Positions 1 to 5,142 of a DNA stretch of 5,154 bases are shown one piece after another. Under the pieces are notes generated by a model that had not been told where the DNA came from, ran no database searches, and was given only the letters and a program-made list of their open reading frames with translations. Origin of the DNA: an uncultured Ruminococcus sp. (GTDB lineage: Bacteria; Bacillota; Clostridia; Oscillospirales; Acutalibacteraceae); NCBI GenBank assembly GCA_902797525.1, contig CADBSZ010000081.1:1-5154 (forward strand), in the 5' to 3' direction. The stretch's first letter is position 1, and each line of letters starts with the position of its first letter. The position numbers were made by a program, and so were the translations under genes.

Positions 1-30
1 TATTTTGCGCAGCGCTTTTGCTCCCTTCAT
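1..30 (-). CDS. Possible 5' end of a riboswitch-controlled gene (partial)
   Basis: An ATG at 30..28 on the minus strand opens a frame that runs without a stop to the window edge, giving MKGAKALRKI. The Lys/Arg-rich start followed by hydrophobic residues would suit the n-region of a signal peptide, for example a transporter lipoprotein, but ten residues cannot show this. The only SD-like sequence, GGUGG at 38..34, sits just three bases before the ATG, which is unusually close. A second purine run (AAGGGAG, 27..21) has no ATG, GTG or TTG behind it inside the window. I place the start here mainly because the upstream riboswitch helices end exactly at this ATG. The true start could lie outside the window. 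Genes behind S-box leaders usually serve methionine, cysteine or SAM synthesis or uptake. Confidence 0.27.
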   Translation of the reverse strand, partial: MKGAKALRKI

Positions 31-59
31 CCGCCACCGGCGGCGGTCGCAACGCTACC
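31..59 (-). promoter_or_regulatory. Putative expression platform of the SAM riboswitch
   Basis: Two overlapping hairpins are visible in the minus-strand RNA. Hairpin A pairs GGUAGC (59..54) with GCGACC (50..45) around a GUU loop, with one A-G mismatch. Hairpin B pairs CCGCC (46..42) with GGCGG (35..31) around GCCGGU. Hairpin A shares bases 59-57 with the 3' strand of aptamer helix P1, and shares bases 46-45 with hairpin B. The three helices are therefore mutually exclusive in series, as in a ligand switch. Hairpin B encloses the only SD-like GGUGG and ends directly at the ATG at 30. No U-tract follows, so control of translation is more likely than termination. The stems are short and no folding energies were computed. 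Confidence 0.4.
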
Positions 60-140
60 CATCATTCAAGCATTACCACCTTACATATCGCAGGTTGGTG
101 TGCGGTCAACGAGCTTGTCTCTCACGCACTCTTTATAGGT
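57..140 (-). ncRNA. SAM-I (S-box) class riboswitch aptamer, without P4
   Basis: Read on the minus strand, the RNA lines up with the S-box core. P1 is ACCUAU (140..135) with AUGGGU (62..57). AAGAG leads into P2, GUGCG/CGCAC (129..125 with 104..100). A kink-turn-like UGA/UUGAC internal loop follows, then an upper stem GAG/CUC. P3 begins CCAACC (98..93) and closes with GGUGG (80..76), followed by UAAUG. The L2 loop CAAG (117..114) can pair with CUUG (70..67), the expected pseudoknot. By memory of the SAM-I crystal numbering, C44, A45, A46, U57, G58, G11 and the U7-A87/A6-U88 pairs are all retained. Several helices differ in sequence from the consensus but keep pairing. The P4 hairpin that normally follows the pseudoknot is missing. 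Binding of SAM is inferred. Confidence 0.78.
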
Positions 141-147
141 TGGTTTC

Positions 148-176
148 AGTATAACGCAACCGGCGGCACTTGTCAA
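148..176 (-). promoter_or_regulatory. Sigma-A promoter for the SAM riboswitch transcript
   Basis: On the minus strand TTGACA (176..171) and TATACT (153..148) are separated by exactly 17 bases. The predicted first base is near 141, right at the start of aptamer helix P1, which supports both calls. An A/T-rich run at 182-200 lies where an UP element would sit. The promoter points left, out of the window. Confidence 0.85.
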
Positions 177-212
177 CACCGAAAAAATATAATAAAATGT
201 TTTTGAAAACTC

Positions 213-243
213 TTGACTCTGACGCTGCGTCATAGGTTATCAT
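213..243 (+). promoter_or_regulatory. MerR-type promoter with 19-bp spacer
   Basis: TTGACT (213-218) and TATCAT (238-243) are 19 bases apart. This overlong spacer is the hallmark of promoters that MerR-family activators untwist, and it precedes a MerR-family gene. A start near 250 would leave a leader of only about a dozen bases that begins at the SD GAGG (251-254). Autoregulation is the natural reading. Confidence 0.8.
220..232. promoter_or_regulatory. Dyad operator of the MerR/TipAS regulator
   Basis: TGACGC-T-GCGTCA is a perfect 6-bp inverted repeat around one base. It sits inside the 19-bp spacer between -35 and -10, the position expected for a MerR-family dimer site. The TGACG half-site resembles operators I recall for tipA/mta-like regulators. 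Outside this core the symmetry decays. Confidence 0.72.
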
Positions 244-262
244 AGAACCCGAGGTGAGGAAA

Positions 263-979
263 ATGAAAATGCAAATTAAGGAATTCGCGGAGCTGACAGG
301 CGTAAGCGTGCGCACGCTTCACTACTACGACGAAATCGGCTTGCTGAAACCGTCAGCGGTTGACGCGCAAAACGGATACCGTTTTTATGACGAAAAATCT
401 TTGGAGCGTATGCAGGAGATTTTGTTTTACCGCGAGCTGGATTTCTCGCTGAAAACAATCGCGGAGATTTTATCCTCACCCGACTACGATAAACAACAGG
501 CGCTGTCACGTCAGCGGAAGTTACTGCTTTCGACAAAAGAACGGCTGGAGCAGCTGATTGCGGCAATCGACAGCGTGGAAAAAGGAGAAAGTTTTATGAA
601 AACAAATAACGACTACGAAGCCCTGAAAAGTCAATACGCAGAGGAAGCCAAACAGCGTTGGGGCAATACCGACGCATACAAGGAAAGCCAACAGCGTAAC
701 ACAGATTTTAACAAGGCTGCCGCCTTGCTCGACGCGGTGTTTGAGGAATTTGCCGCGCTGAACCGCGACGGCGTTTTACCCGACAGCGAGCCGGCAAAAG
801 TACAGGTAGAAAAATTGCAGCAGTGTATTACCGACAATTTCTACACCTGCACCGACGACATTCTCAAAGGCTTGGGAGAGATGTACGTCGCCGACGACCG
901 CTTCCGGAAAAATATCGACAGGCACGGCGAGGGCACAGCAGCGTATGTTTCCGCATGTATTACGCAGTACTTTCAATAA
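263..979 (+). CDS. MerR-family transcriptional activator with TipAS antibiotic-recognition domain
   Basis: This 238-aa cytoplasmic regulator probably senses a hydrophobic or peptide antibiotic and activates its own promoter. Residues 3-30 form the MerR winged helix (IKEFAELTGVSVRTLHYYDE, then IGLLKP), and NGYRFY (37-42) is the wing. A dimerising coiled coil spans about 75-108. Residues about 118-238 are a TipAS domain, with RWGNTDAYKES (133-142 region), FYTC (193-196) and GEMYVADDRF (205-214). The start at 263 is chosen because GAGG (251-254) is 8 bases upstream. ATG 269 is also possible. GTG 254 would place the SD inside the coding region and is less likely. The length is near that of TipAL-type proteins. 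In some relatives the TipAS cysteine forms a covalent link with thiopeptides; C188 and C196 are present here but I cannot equate them with it. No resistance gene lies directly downstream, so the other regulon members, if any, are elsewhere. Confidence 0.93.
   Translation: MKMQIKEFAELTGVSVRTLHYYDEIGLLKPSAVDAQNGYRFYDEKSLERMQEILFYRELDFSLKTIAEILSSPDYDKQQALSRQRKLLLSTKERLEQLIAAIDSVEKGESFMKTNNDYEALKSQYAEEAKQRWGNTDAYKESQQRNTDFNKAAALLDAVFEEFAALNRDGVLPDSEPAKVQVEKLQQCITDNFYTCTDDILKGLGEMYVADDRFRKNIDRHGEGTAAYVSACITQYFQ
581..598 (+). promoter_or_regulatory. Internal SD and in-frame ATG for a stand-alone TipAS domain
   Basis: AAAGGAG (581-587) lies 8 bases before an ATG (596-598) that is in frame with the MerR gene and encodes Met112. 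Translation from there would give a 127-aa protein made almost exactly of the TipAS domain, without the DNA-binding helix or coiled coil. Streptomyces lividans tipA is known to make both TipAL and an internally initiated TipAS. This internal SD is stronger than that of the full-length start. Confidence 0.55.
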
Positions 980-986
980 AAATTTA

Positions 987-1020
987 AACGTGCAGGCAAA
1001 GCTGTCTGCACGTTCTTCTT
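987..1020. terminator. Bidirectional intrinsic terminator
   Basis: AACGTGCAGGCA (987-998) pairs with TGTCTGCACGTT (1003-1014) over 12 base pairs, one of them G-T, around an AAGC tetraloop. On the plus strand it is followed by a CTTCTTTT tract, ending the MerR transcript. On the minus strand the same stem is followed by TTTAAATTTTT, ending the phosphoesterase operon. It sits between two convergent stop codons with only 41 bases between them. Confidence 0.9.
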
Positions 1021-1608
1021 TTATATATCAATAATACAATAATCAAACGCATTGATGACCGTTGTTTTTCCCTTTTGCATTTTTTGCGGAATACGGAAGC
1101 CGTAGTTGCGGTGGACGTGACCGTGAATAAAGTACGACGGTTCATATTTATCCAGCAGGGTGTTAAAGCATTCAAAGCCCCTGTGCGGCAAATCCTCCAA
1201 GTCATTCAGCCCAAAAGCCGGCGCGTGCGTGAGCAGAATATCAAAGCCGCAGCTTTTTTTCAGCTGTGACGAAAACCCCTTAATGCGCGAATTCATCTGC
1301 CGTTCGGTATACATATATTTACCCCGGCGGTAGCGGTAGGAACCGCCGAATCCCAAAATGCGCAGGCCGTTCACCTCAACAAACCTGCCGTCCGCACAGA
1401 TACAGCCCTCCGGTTCACGGCTGAAGGTATCGTCGTGGTTGCCGTGGACATATACCAGCGGACAATGCGACAGTGTCACCAAAAACTCGATATATTCAGG
1501 GCTGAGGTCGCCGCAGGAAAGAATTAAATCAAATTCATCGAGCCGTCCCGGCTGGTAAAACTTATAGAACCTGTCGGAGGGAACATCGGAAACTGCCAGA
1601 ATCCTCAT
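1021..1608 (-). CDS. Calcineurin-like metallophosphoesterase
   Basis: This 195-aa soluble protein should be a two-metal phosphoesterase; the substrate is unknown. Motifs in order are SD (7-8), GDL (33-35), GNHD (56-59), TH (127-128) and GHVH (163-166). They supply Asp8, Asp34, Asn57, His58, His128, His164 and His166. The first motif reads DVP rather than the usual D-x-H, so one metal-ligand His is missing. I recall related clostridial proteins varying at this place, so this may mark a subfamily rather than an inactive enzyme. There is no signal peptide or membrane segment. The start codon overlaps the stop of the upstream fusion gene in an ATGA arrangement, and AGGTGG lies six bases before it. 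Translational coupling and a shared function with the upstream protein are therefore likely. YfcE/MJ0936-type phosphodiesterases have similar size, but this protein is not clearly one of them. Confidence 0.9.
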   Translation of the reverse strand: MRILAVSDVPSDRFYKFYQPGRLDEFDLILSCGDLSPEYIEFLVTLSHCPLVYVHGNHDDTFSREPEGCICADGRFVEVNGLRILGFGGSYRYRRGKYMYTERQMNSRIKGFSSQLKKSCGFDILLTHAPAFGLNDLEDLPHRGFECFNTLLDKYEPSYFIHGHVHRNYGFRIPQKMQKGKTTVINAFDYCIIDI

Positions 1609-3551
1609 ACCTCGCCACCTGCTTCCTGTTTTGCCTGACGGACGCCCACTGTTTCGACCGTCGCTTTTCCCATATCGGTAAGCTCCTCATAAAGAGGAAT
1701 GCTGCCCACTACATTATCAACCAAATAATCCATATTGATAATCTGCTCGATGGTCAGCTCAGTTTGACCTTTGCCGATCATCTCGCCGCTCTGGGAATAA
1801 AACGGCGTCAAAAACGGCGTTCCGGCATCATTGATGATGCTGCCGCGGAAGAAATCGGCAAACCGCCTTGAAGCAAGCGGCAGAGCCGGTGCGTATTCAA
1901 TGTCGACAACGCCTGCCGACATTCCCCAGTAGTAGTTGAGCGCGCGCGCGGTGTTGTCATATTCGCTTTTAATGGTTTTATCCAGCACGGCGCGCAGGAG
2001 CTTTTCATAATATACGCCCCATTTCCAAACCGGTACGGCAAGCAAATCGGTTTTATCGCCGTCAACATGTGAAAGTCCGAAGCTGGCGCGGTCGTCCTCG
2101 GTGAATCGCGCGGTATCCTGAGAAGAAATCAAATGGATATTCTGCCGGTTGAGCGAAACCGCCGCCTCCTTGGCACCCTTGACCGCCGACCACTCCAAAT
2201 AGACCTTTGCGCCGGGATTCGCCATTTGCGCACCGAGGGCGAAGGCGTTGATGCCGGCGATTTGACCGTAGATGGGATAGTCGCACACATAGCCGAGCCG
2301 TCCGCTTTTTGTCAGCGAACCGGCAAGAAGTCCGAGGATAAACTTCACTTCATACATGCGCGTGTAATAGGTGCGCAGATAACGGTGAGAGGTGTTGAGC
2401 GAGCAGTTCATGACGATAATCTCGGGATGCTCCACCGCCGCGCGCAAAGAAGCCTGCAGCATACGGGGCGAGGTGGTGAAAATCAGAGTGCAGCCGTCGG
2501 CAATCGCCTTTTCCAAGGTTTCGGGATAATTGGTTTCGCCGTCGCTGATGTACGCCTGCGTGTCAACCTTTTCGCTCAAAACCGTTTGCGCATACTGTCT
2601 GCCGGTTTCGTGGTCAAACACCCAGCCCGACTTTTCGGGCAAAACGTCATAAACAAACGCTGCCTTCAGCTTTGCGGGCTTGGAAATCGGCAGCACCTTG
2701 GAAAGCACCGACTGCTTTTTTTCCTTTTCTTTCACCGGCACGGTTTTCAGCTCAATTGCCTCGTTTTGTTCATTCAGGGCAACCTCCTCCCACATCTTTT
2801 TGAGGTTGCTTTCAATGTCATCGCTGCTTTCCTTGAGAAGCTGCGGATAGCCGTAAACCTTAATATAGCTGAGCAAAGCGTCGCCGACAGTCGTTTTCAG
2901 CTTTTCGCCGCGGTTTTTGTAGTATGCCTTTTCAAAGCGGTAATAAACGCTTGAAAATTCAAGCTGTTCGTCATCGCTCCACGGTTCGTCAGCCGGTTTG
3001 CCCATTGCGTGCAGCAGCTCACGGTAGCTGCCGGTTTTGGAAAACTCCACAAAGTTGATTTTGCTGCGGCGGTTAAACTCCACATATTCCAAATAGAGCT
3101 TAACCTCCTCGCTGTCGGTTGGCTCGGGCATAATGCGCGTCACGTCAGCCGCGATGCTGTAGGCGCCGCAGTATTTCAGCACGCTGACGCGCTTGTTGCC
3201 CTCCTCCACATAGTAGCGGTGAAGGTACTCGTAAACCTTAATCGGATCGCGGATTCCCTCGCTGATATGAGAGTTGTAGAGCGATTTCCATTTTGCGGCA
3301 AACTCGGTATCCTCGGGAAGCAGCGGCATAAATCCGGGCGAAAAGGCGTTAACCCTTCCCTCGGTTTTGGTGCCGACAATCAGATTCATCGGGATTTGCT
3401 CAATGCCGATGTGTATGCCCGACGACGCTTTGTCGGGCGGAATCATCTTGTCAAGCACCGGCAGTGTAGCGCTTTCGCTCTTGACCGGTGCGGCGAGGAC
3501 TTCTCTTTGTCCCATTCGCAGCGCTTCTCTGTATTCGTTTTCGGCTTGCAT
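1605..3551 (-). CDS. Cytoplasmic ParB-like domain fused to BMP-family ligand-binding domain
   Basis: This 648-aa protein has no signal peptide or lipobox, so it should stay in the cytoplasm. Residues about 45-135 look like a ParB/sulfiredoxin fold: IGIEQIPMNLIVG, then EGIRDPIKVYEY (98-109), then EGNKRVSVLKY (117-127), matching the ParB pattern G-x-x-x-P-I-x-V ... G-x-x-R. Residues about 140-270 are mainly helical. A Lys/Glu-rich linker follows (270-292). Residues about 295-600 fit the BMP/Med family: LKAAFVYD, IFTTSPRMLQASLRAA, PEIIVMNCS, EVKFILGLLAGSLTKSGRLG and INAFALGAQMANPGAKV. Family members such as PnrA bind nucleosides outside the cell as lipoproteins. Here the domain may sense a cytosolic ligand. 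The start at 3551 has AAAGGAG six bases upstream. The frame is open to 3737, but the promoter lies inside that extension, so it is rejected. Database names such as ABC transporter substrate-binding protein would mislead. Confidence 0.85.
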   Translation of the reverse strand: MQAENEYREALRMGQREVLAAPVKSESATLPVLDKMIPPDKASSGIHIGIEQIPMNLIVGTKTEGRVNAFSPGFMPLLPEDTEFAAKWKSLYNSHISEGIRDPIKVYEYLHRYYVEEGNKRVSVLKYCGAYSIAADVTRIMPEPTDSEEVKLYLEYVEFNRRSKINFVEFSKTGSYRELLHAMGKPADEPWSDDEQLEFSSVYYRFEKAYYKNRGEKLKTTVGDALLSYIKVYGYPQLLKESSDDIESNLKKMWEEVALNEQNEAIELKTVPVKEKEKKQSVLSKVLPISKPAKLKAAFVYDVLPEKSGWVFDHETGRQYAQTVLSEKVDTQAYISDGETNYPETLEKAIADGCTLIFTTSPRMLQASLRAAVEHPEIIVMNCSLNTSHRYLRTYYTRMYEVKFILGLLAGSLTKSGRLGYVCDYPIYGQIAGINAFALGAQMANPGAKVYLEWSAVKGAKEAAVSLNRQNIHLISSQDTARFTEDDRASFGLSHVDGDKTDLLAVPVWKWGVYYEKLLRAVLDKTIKSEYDNTARALNYYWGMSAGVVDIEYAPALPLASRRFADFFRGSIINDAGTPFLTPFYSQSGEMIGKGQTELTIEQIINMDYLVDNVVGSIPLYEELTDMGKATVETVGVRQAKQEAGGEV

Positions 3552-3557
3552 AGGCGA

Positions 3558-3564
3558 CTCCTTT
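3558..3564 (-). promoter_or_regulatory. Ribosome binding site that fixes the fusion-gene start
   Basis: AAAGGAG on the minus strand is followed by six bases and then the ATG at 3551..3549. No comparable site precedes the other in-frame starts farther upstream, so this decides the start. Confidence 0.88.
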
Positions 3565-3633
3565 CGAATGCTTTTCGGAAATTCCGCTGACGCGGCCGTT
3601 CGCGTTATCAGACGCAAACAGCCCTGTGTTTTG

Positions 3634-3662
3634 ATTATATCACACCGTTTTGCGTTTGTCCA
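3634..3662 (-). promoter_or_regulatory. Promoter of the fusion/phosphoesterase operon
   Basis: TGGACA (3662..3657) and a perfect TATAAT (3639..3634) are 17 bases apart on the minus strand, and TG one base before the -10 gives an extended -10. Transcription should start near 3627, leaving a leader of roughly 75 bases before the ATG. The leader contains a CGGAA-T-TTCCG dyad (3586..3576). Confidence 0.87.
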
Positions 3663-3723
3663 TATTGCAAAGACAGCCCACTCATCATTCATTGAAACGC
3701 CGCGGCAATCAAGCAGAAATTGC

Positions 3724-3752
3724 TTGCCAAAATTCAAAATTCGCAGTATGAT
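3724..3752 (+). promoter_or_regulatory. Promoter of the 77-aa protein gene
   Basis: TTGCCA (3724-3729) and TATGAT (3747-3752) each match consensus at five of six bases and are 17 bases apart. The start would be near 3759, giving a leader of under 30 bases. The promoter is divergent from that of the fusion operon, with about 61 bases between the two -35 boxes. Confidence 0.8.
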
Positions 3753-3786
3753 AGTGATAACAGATTTTGTGAACGGGGAGGATATG

Positions 3787-4020
3787 ATGAAGCGAATTCG
3801 ATTTTTTCAAAAGAATCACAGCGGCTTTGAGTCATTGCAGTTTAATCCCGAAACGCAAACTGCCGTTGTGCGCAGCTCCATCTGCACAGGCGAAAAGGTG
3901 GCAGGCTTTAAGGATAAACGGGACGGCCGCTTTGTTGAGGTCATGCTGATTCGCTCACCGCAGGATTTGCAGGACTTCAAGGAGAAATACGGCGTCGCCT
4001 CCGTCAAAACGGAATATTAA
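3787..4020 (+). CDS. Small soluble protein of unknown function (77 aa)
   Basis: A strong SD (GGGGAGG, 3775-3781) is five bases before the second of two adjacent ATG codons, so 3787 is preferred over 3784. The protein is basic near its start (MKRIRFFQKN) and has no signal peptide or membrane segment. It reads as an alternating beta/alpha mini-domain: a strand at TAVVRSSICTGEKVAGF (25-41) with one Cys (C33), a strand at RFVEVMLIRS (48-57), and a helix at PQDLQDFKEKYG (58-69). The SSICTGEKVAGF stretch is the most motif-like part. I have a vague memory of similar short clostridial proteins but no function. It has its own promoter, which supports a real gene. It may be transcribed separately from the lipoprotein gene, which also has a promoter. 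Confidence 0.83.
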   Translation: MKRIRFFQKNHSGFESLQFNPETQTAVVRSSICTGEKVAGFKDKRDGRFVEVMLIRSPQDLQDFKEKYGVASVKTEY

Positions 4021-4030
4021 CCGGCAACGG

Positions 4031-4059
4031 TTGAAAAGCTGCAAAAAGCGTGCTACAAT
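4031..4059 (+). promoter_or_regulatory. Promoter of the lipoprotein/acetyltransferase operon
   Basis: TTGAAA (4031-4036) and TACAAT (4054-4059) are 17 bases apart, and TG at 4051-4052 makes an extended -10. The predicted start is near 4066, about 25 bases before the lipoprotein ATG. It begins only ten bases after the previous stop codon. Confidence 0.83.
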
Positions 4060-4090
4060 AACCGTAATAAGAGAAACGGGGGAAAAACAA

Positions 4091-4618
4091 ATGCGTGTTC
4101 ATCATCCCATCAAGCGTATGCTCATCGGCGCAGCGTGCGCTGTTGCGGCAGCCGCAGCGGTTTTGCTGACAGCGTGCGGCAAAGAGGGCAATTCTAAAGC
4201 GCTGACAGTCGGCAAGGATATTGCGTTCAGCGACATCACCGATTTTTATTACACCTACGATTCCTCCGTCAATCCGCCCGAATTTTTGCGTTACCGTTTT
4301 TCCGCGTCACAAGGTTCGTACCGTTTTTATTACGAAACGCGTGGAGGCGACCACTGGCCGCTGACCGAGTCGGACGTTACCGAAAGCGTCGTCAGGGATT
4401 TGTCGCAGGAGGAATGGACAGCGTTTCTCGAAACCGTCAGCGGCGGCACGGTGACCAAGCGGCAGGAGCAAACCGAAACAGGCAGCGCCGGACCGTGGCT
4501 CTTTGTGTATTGGAACGGCGACGGCGGCGAGCGTCAGGTGTTTTCATTTGAATCCAATGATAAGCAAGCCGCGTTTCAAGCGCTTTGCACTGAGCTGAAA
4601 AACAAAGCCGGGGAGTAA
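4091..4618 (+). CDS. Small predicted lipoprotein of unknown function
   Basis: The 175-aa product begins with a signal peptide: basic MRVHHPIKR, a hydrophobic Ala/Leu/Val core (11-26), then the lipobox LTAC with the lipidated Cys at 29 followed by Gly-Lys-Glu. It should be anchored to the outer face of the membrane. The mature part has an aromatic-rich segment (DFYYTYDSS, then FLRYRFSASQGSYRFYYETR, about 51-84), probably beta strands, and a later WLFVYWNGDGGERQVFSFES stretch. No known domain is recognised. The start at 4091 has GGGGG (4078-4082) eight bases upstream. A TTG start at 4031 is excluded because it coincides with the -35 box. The next gene begins 5 bases after its stop and takes its SD from the end of this gene. 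Confidence 0.88.
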   Translation: MRVHHPIKRMLIGAACAVAAAAAVLLTACGKEGNSKALTVGKDIAFSDITDFYYTYDSSVNPPEFLRYRFSASQGSYRFYYETRGGDHWPLTESDVTESVVRDLSQEEWTAFLETVSGGTVTKRQEQTETGSAGPWLFVYWNGDGGERQVFSFESNDKQAAFQALCTELKNKAGE

Positions 4619-4623
4619 CAGCC

Positions 4624-5142
4624 ATGATATTTACACAGTGCGACAACGCCCGCCTTCCTGCGGTAATTGATTTTTACCGCAGCGTGGTGCGCTATTTGGA
4701 AGCGAATGTCAACTATCCCAAGTGGTCAAACGCCCACCCGAGCAACGAAAGCATTGCCGAAGCCGTCCGAAAAGGCGAGCAGTATATTTGTGTTGACAAC
4801 GGAGCAATTGTCGGCGCGGTGGTGCTCAACGGAAATCCCGAGGGCGCGTATGAGCGCGGAAACTGGAGCCTTAGTCTTGCTGCGGGTGAATTTTTGGTGA
4901 TTCACGCGCTGGCGGTGTCTCCTGACTGTTCGCGCAGGGGCGTGGGCAGCTTTATGGTGCGGCAGAGCATTCAAATCGCCGCGCAAAAGGGATATAAAGC
5001 GCTCAGGCTCGATGTGGTGCCGGGCAATTTTCCTGCGGAAAGGCTGTACCAAAAGCACGGCTTCCGTTATGTGAACACTGCGGATTTGCTGCGCAACATC
5101 GAGGGGATTCCCGAATTTGATTTGTATGAGTTAAACCTATAA
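4624..5142 (+). CDS. GNAT-family N-acetyltransferase
   Basis: This 172-aa protein should transfer an acetyl group from acetyl-CoA to an amine on an unknown substrate. The GNAT core is clear. The beta-4 strand VIHALAVSP (92-100) leads to the pyrophosphate loop CSRRGVGS (102-109) and helix MVRQSIQIAAQKG. Then follow LRLDVVPGNFPAERLYQKHG (128-146) and the closing FRYV. At the first place of the Q/R-x-x-G-x-G motif there is Ser103, a mild deviation. The N-terminal half (YPKW, 31-34, and IVGAVVLNG, 62-70) resembles a clostridial GNAT subgroup. The SD GGGGAG (4610-4615) lies inside the end of the lipoprotein gene, eight bases before the ATG. The two genes are thus cotranscribed and probably coupled. 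The final 12 bases of the window contain no obvious terminator. Confidence 0.92.
   Translation: MIFTQCDNARLPAVIDFYRSVVRYLEANVNYPKWSNAHPSNESIAEAVRKGEQYICVDNGAIVGAVVLNGNPEGAYERGNWSLSLAAGEFLVIHALAVSPDCSRRGVGSFMVRQSIQIAAQKGYKALRLDVVPGNFPAERLYQKHGFRYVNTADLLRNIEGIPEFDLYELNL

Noticed and set aside
57..140. T-box leader, suggested by the AAGGTGGTAAT stretch
   Set aside because: There is no Stem I with specifier loop, the transcript is too short, and the full T-box sequence is absent. The S-box pairing explains the same bases.
188..193. TATAAT on the plus strand as a -10 box
   Set aside because: There is no -35 box at a workable distance. The A/T run is better read as an UP element for the minus promoter.
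254..262. GTG start of the MerR gene at 254
   Set aside because: It lies inside the SD region and would need an SD upstream of the predicted transcription start near 250.
2133..2954. Open plus-strand frame of 273 codons opposite the fusion gene
   Set aside because: It has no SD or domain, and the opposite strand encodes a well-supported protein; the same applies to the 3009-3590 frame.
3552..3737. N-terminal extension of the fusion protein to an upstream ATG at 3737
   Set aside because: The TATAAT and -35 box of its promoter lie within this stretch, and the AAAGGAG SD marks 3551 as the start.
3367..3786. Longer plus-strand protein of 217 aa ending at 4020
   Set aside because: The extension runs antisense through the fusion gene and over a promoter. 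The SD at 3775-3781 sets the start at 3787.
4019..4032. Hairpin AACCG-GCAA-CGGTT after the 77-aa gene as a terminator
   Set aside because: The stem is only 5 bp, no U-tract follows, and it overlaps the next -35 box. It may still weakly affect readthrough.
4031..4090. TTG start of the lipoprotein at 4031
   Set aside because: It coincides with the -35 box, and the signal peptide is only normal when started at 4091.
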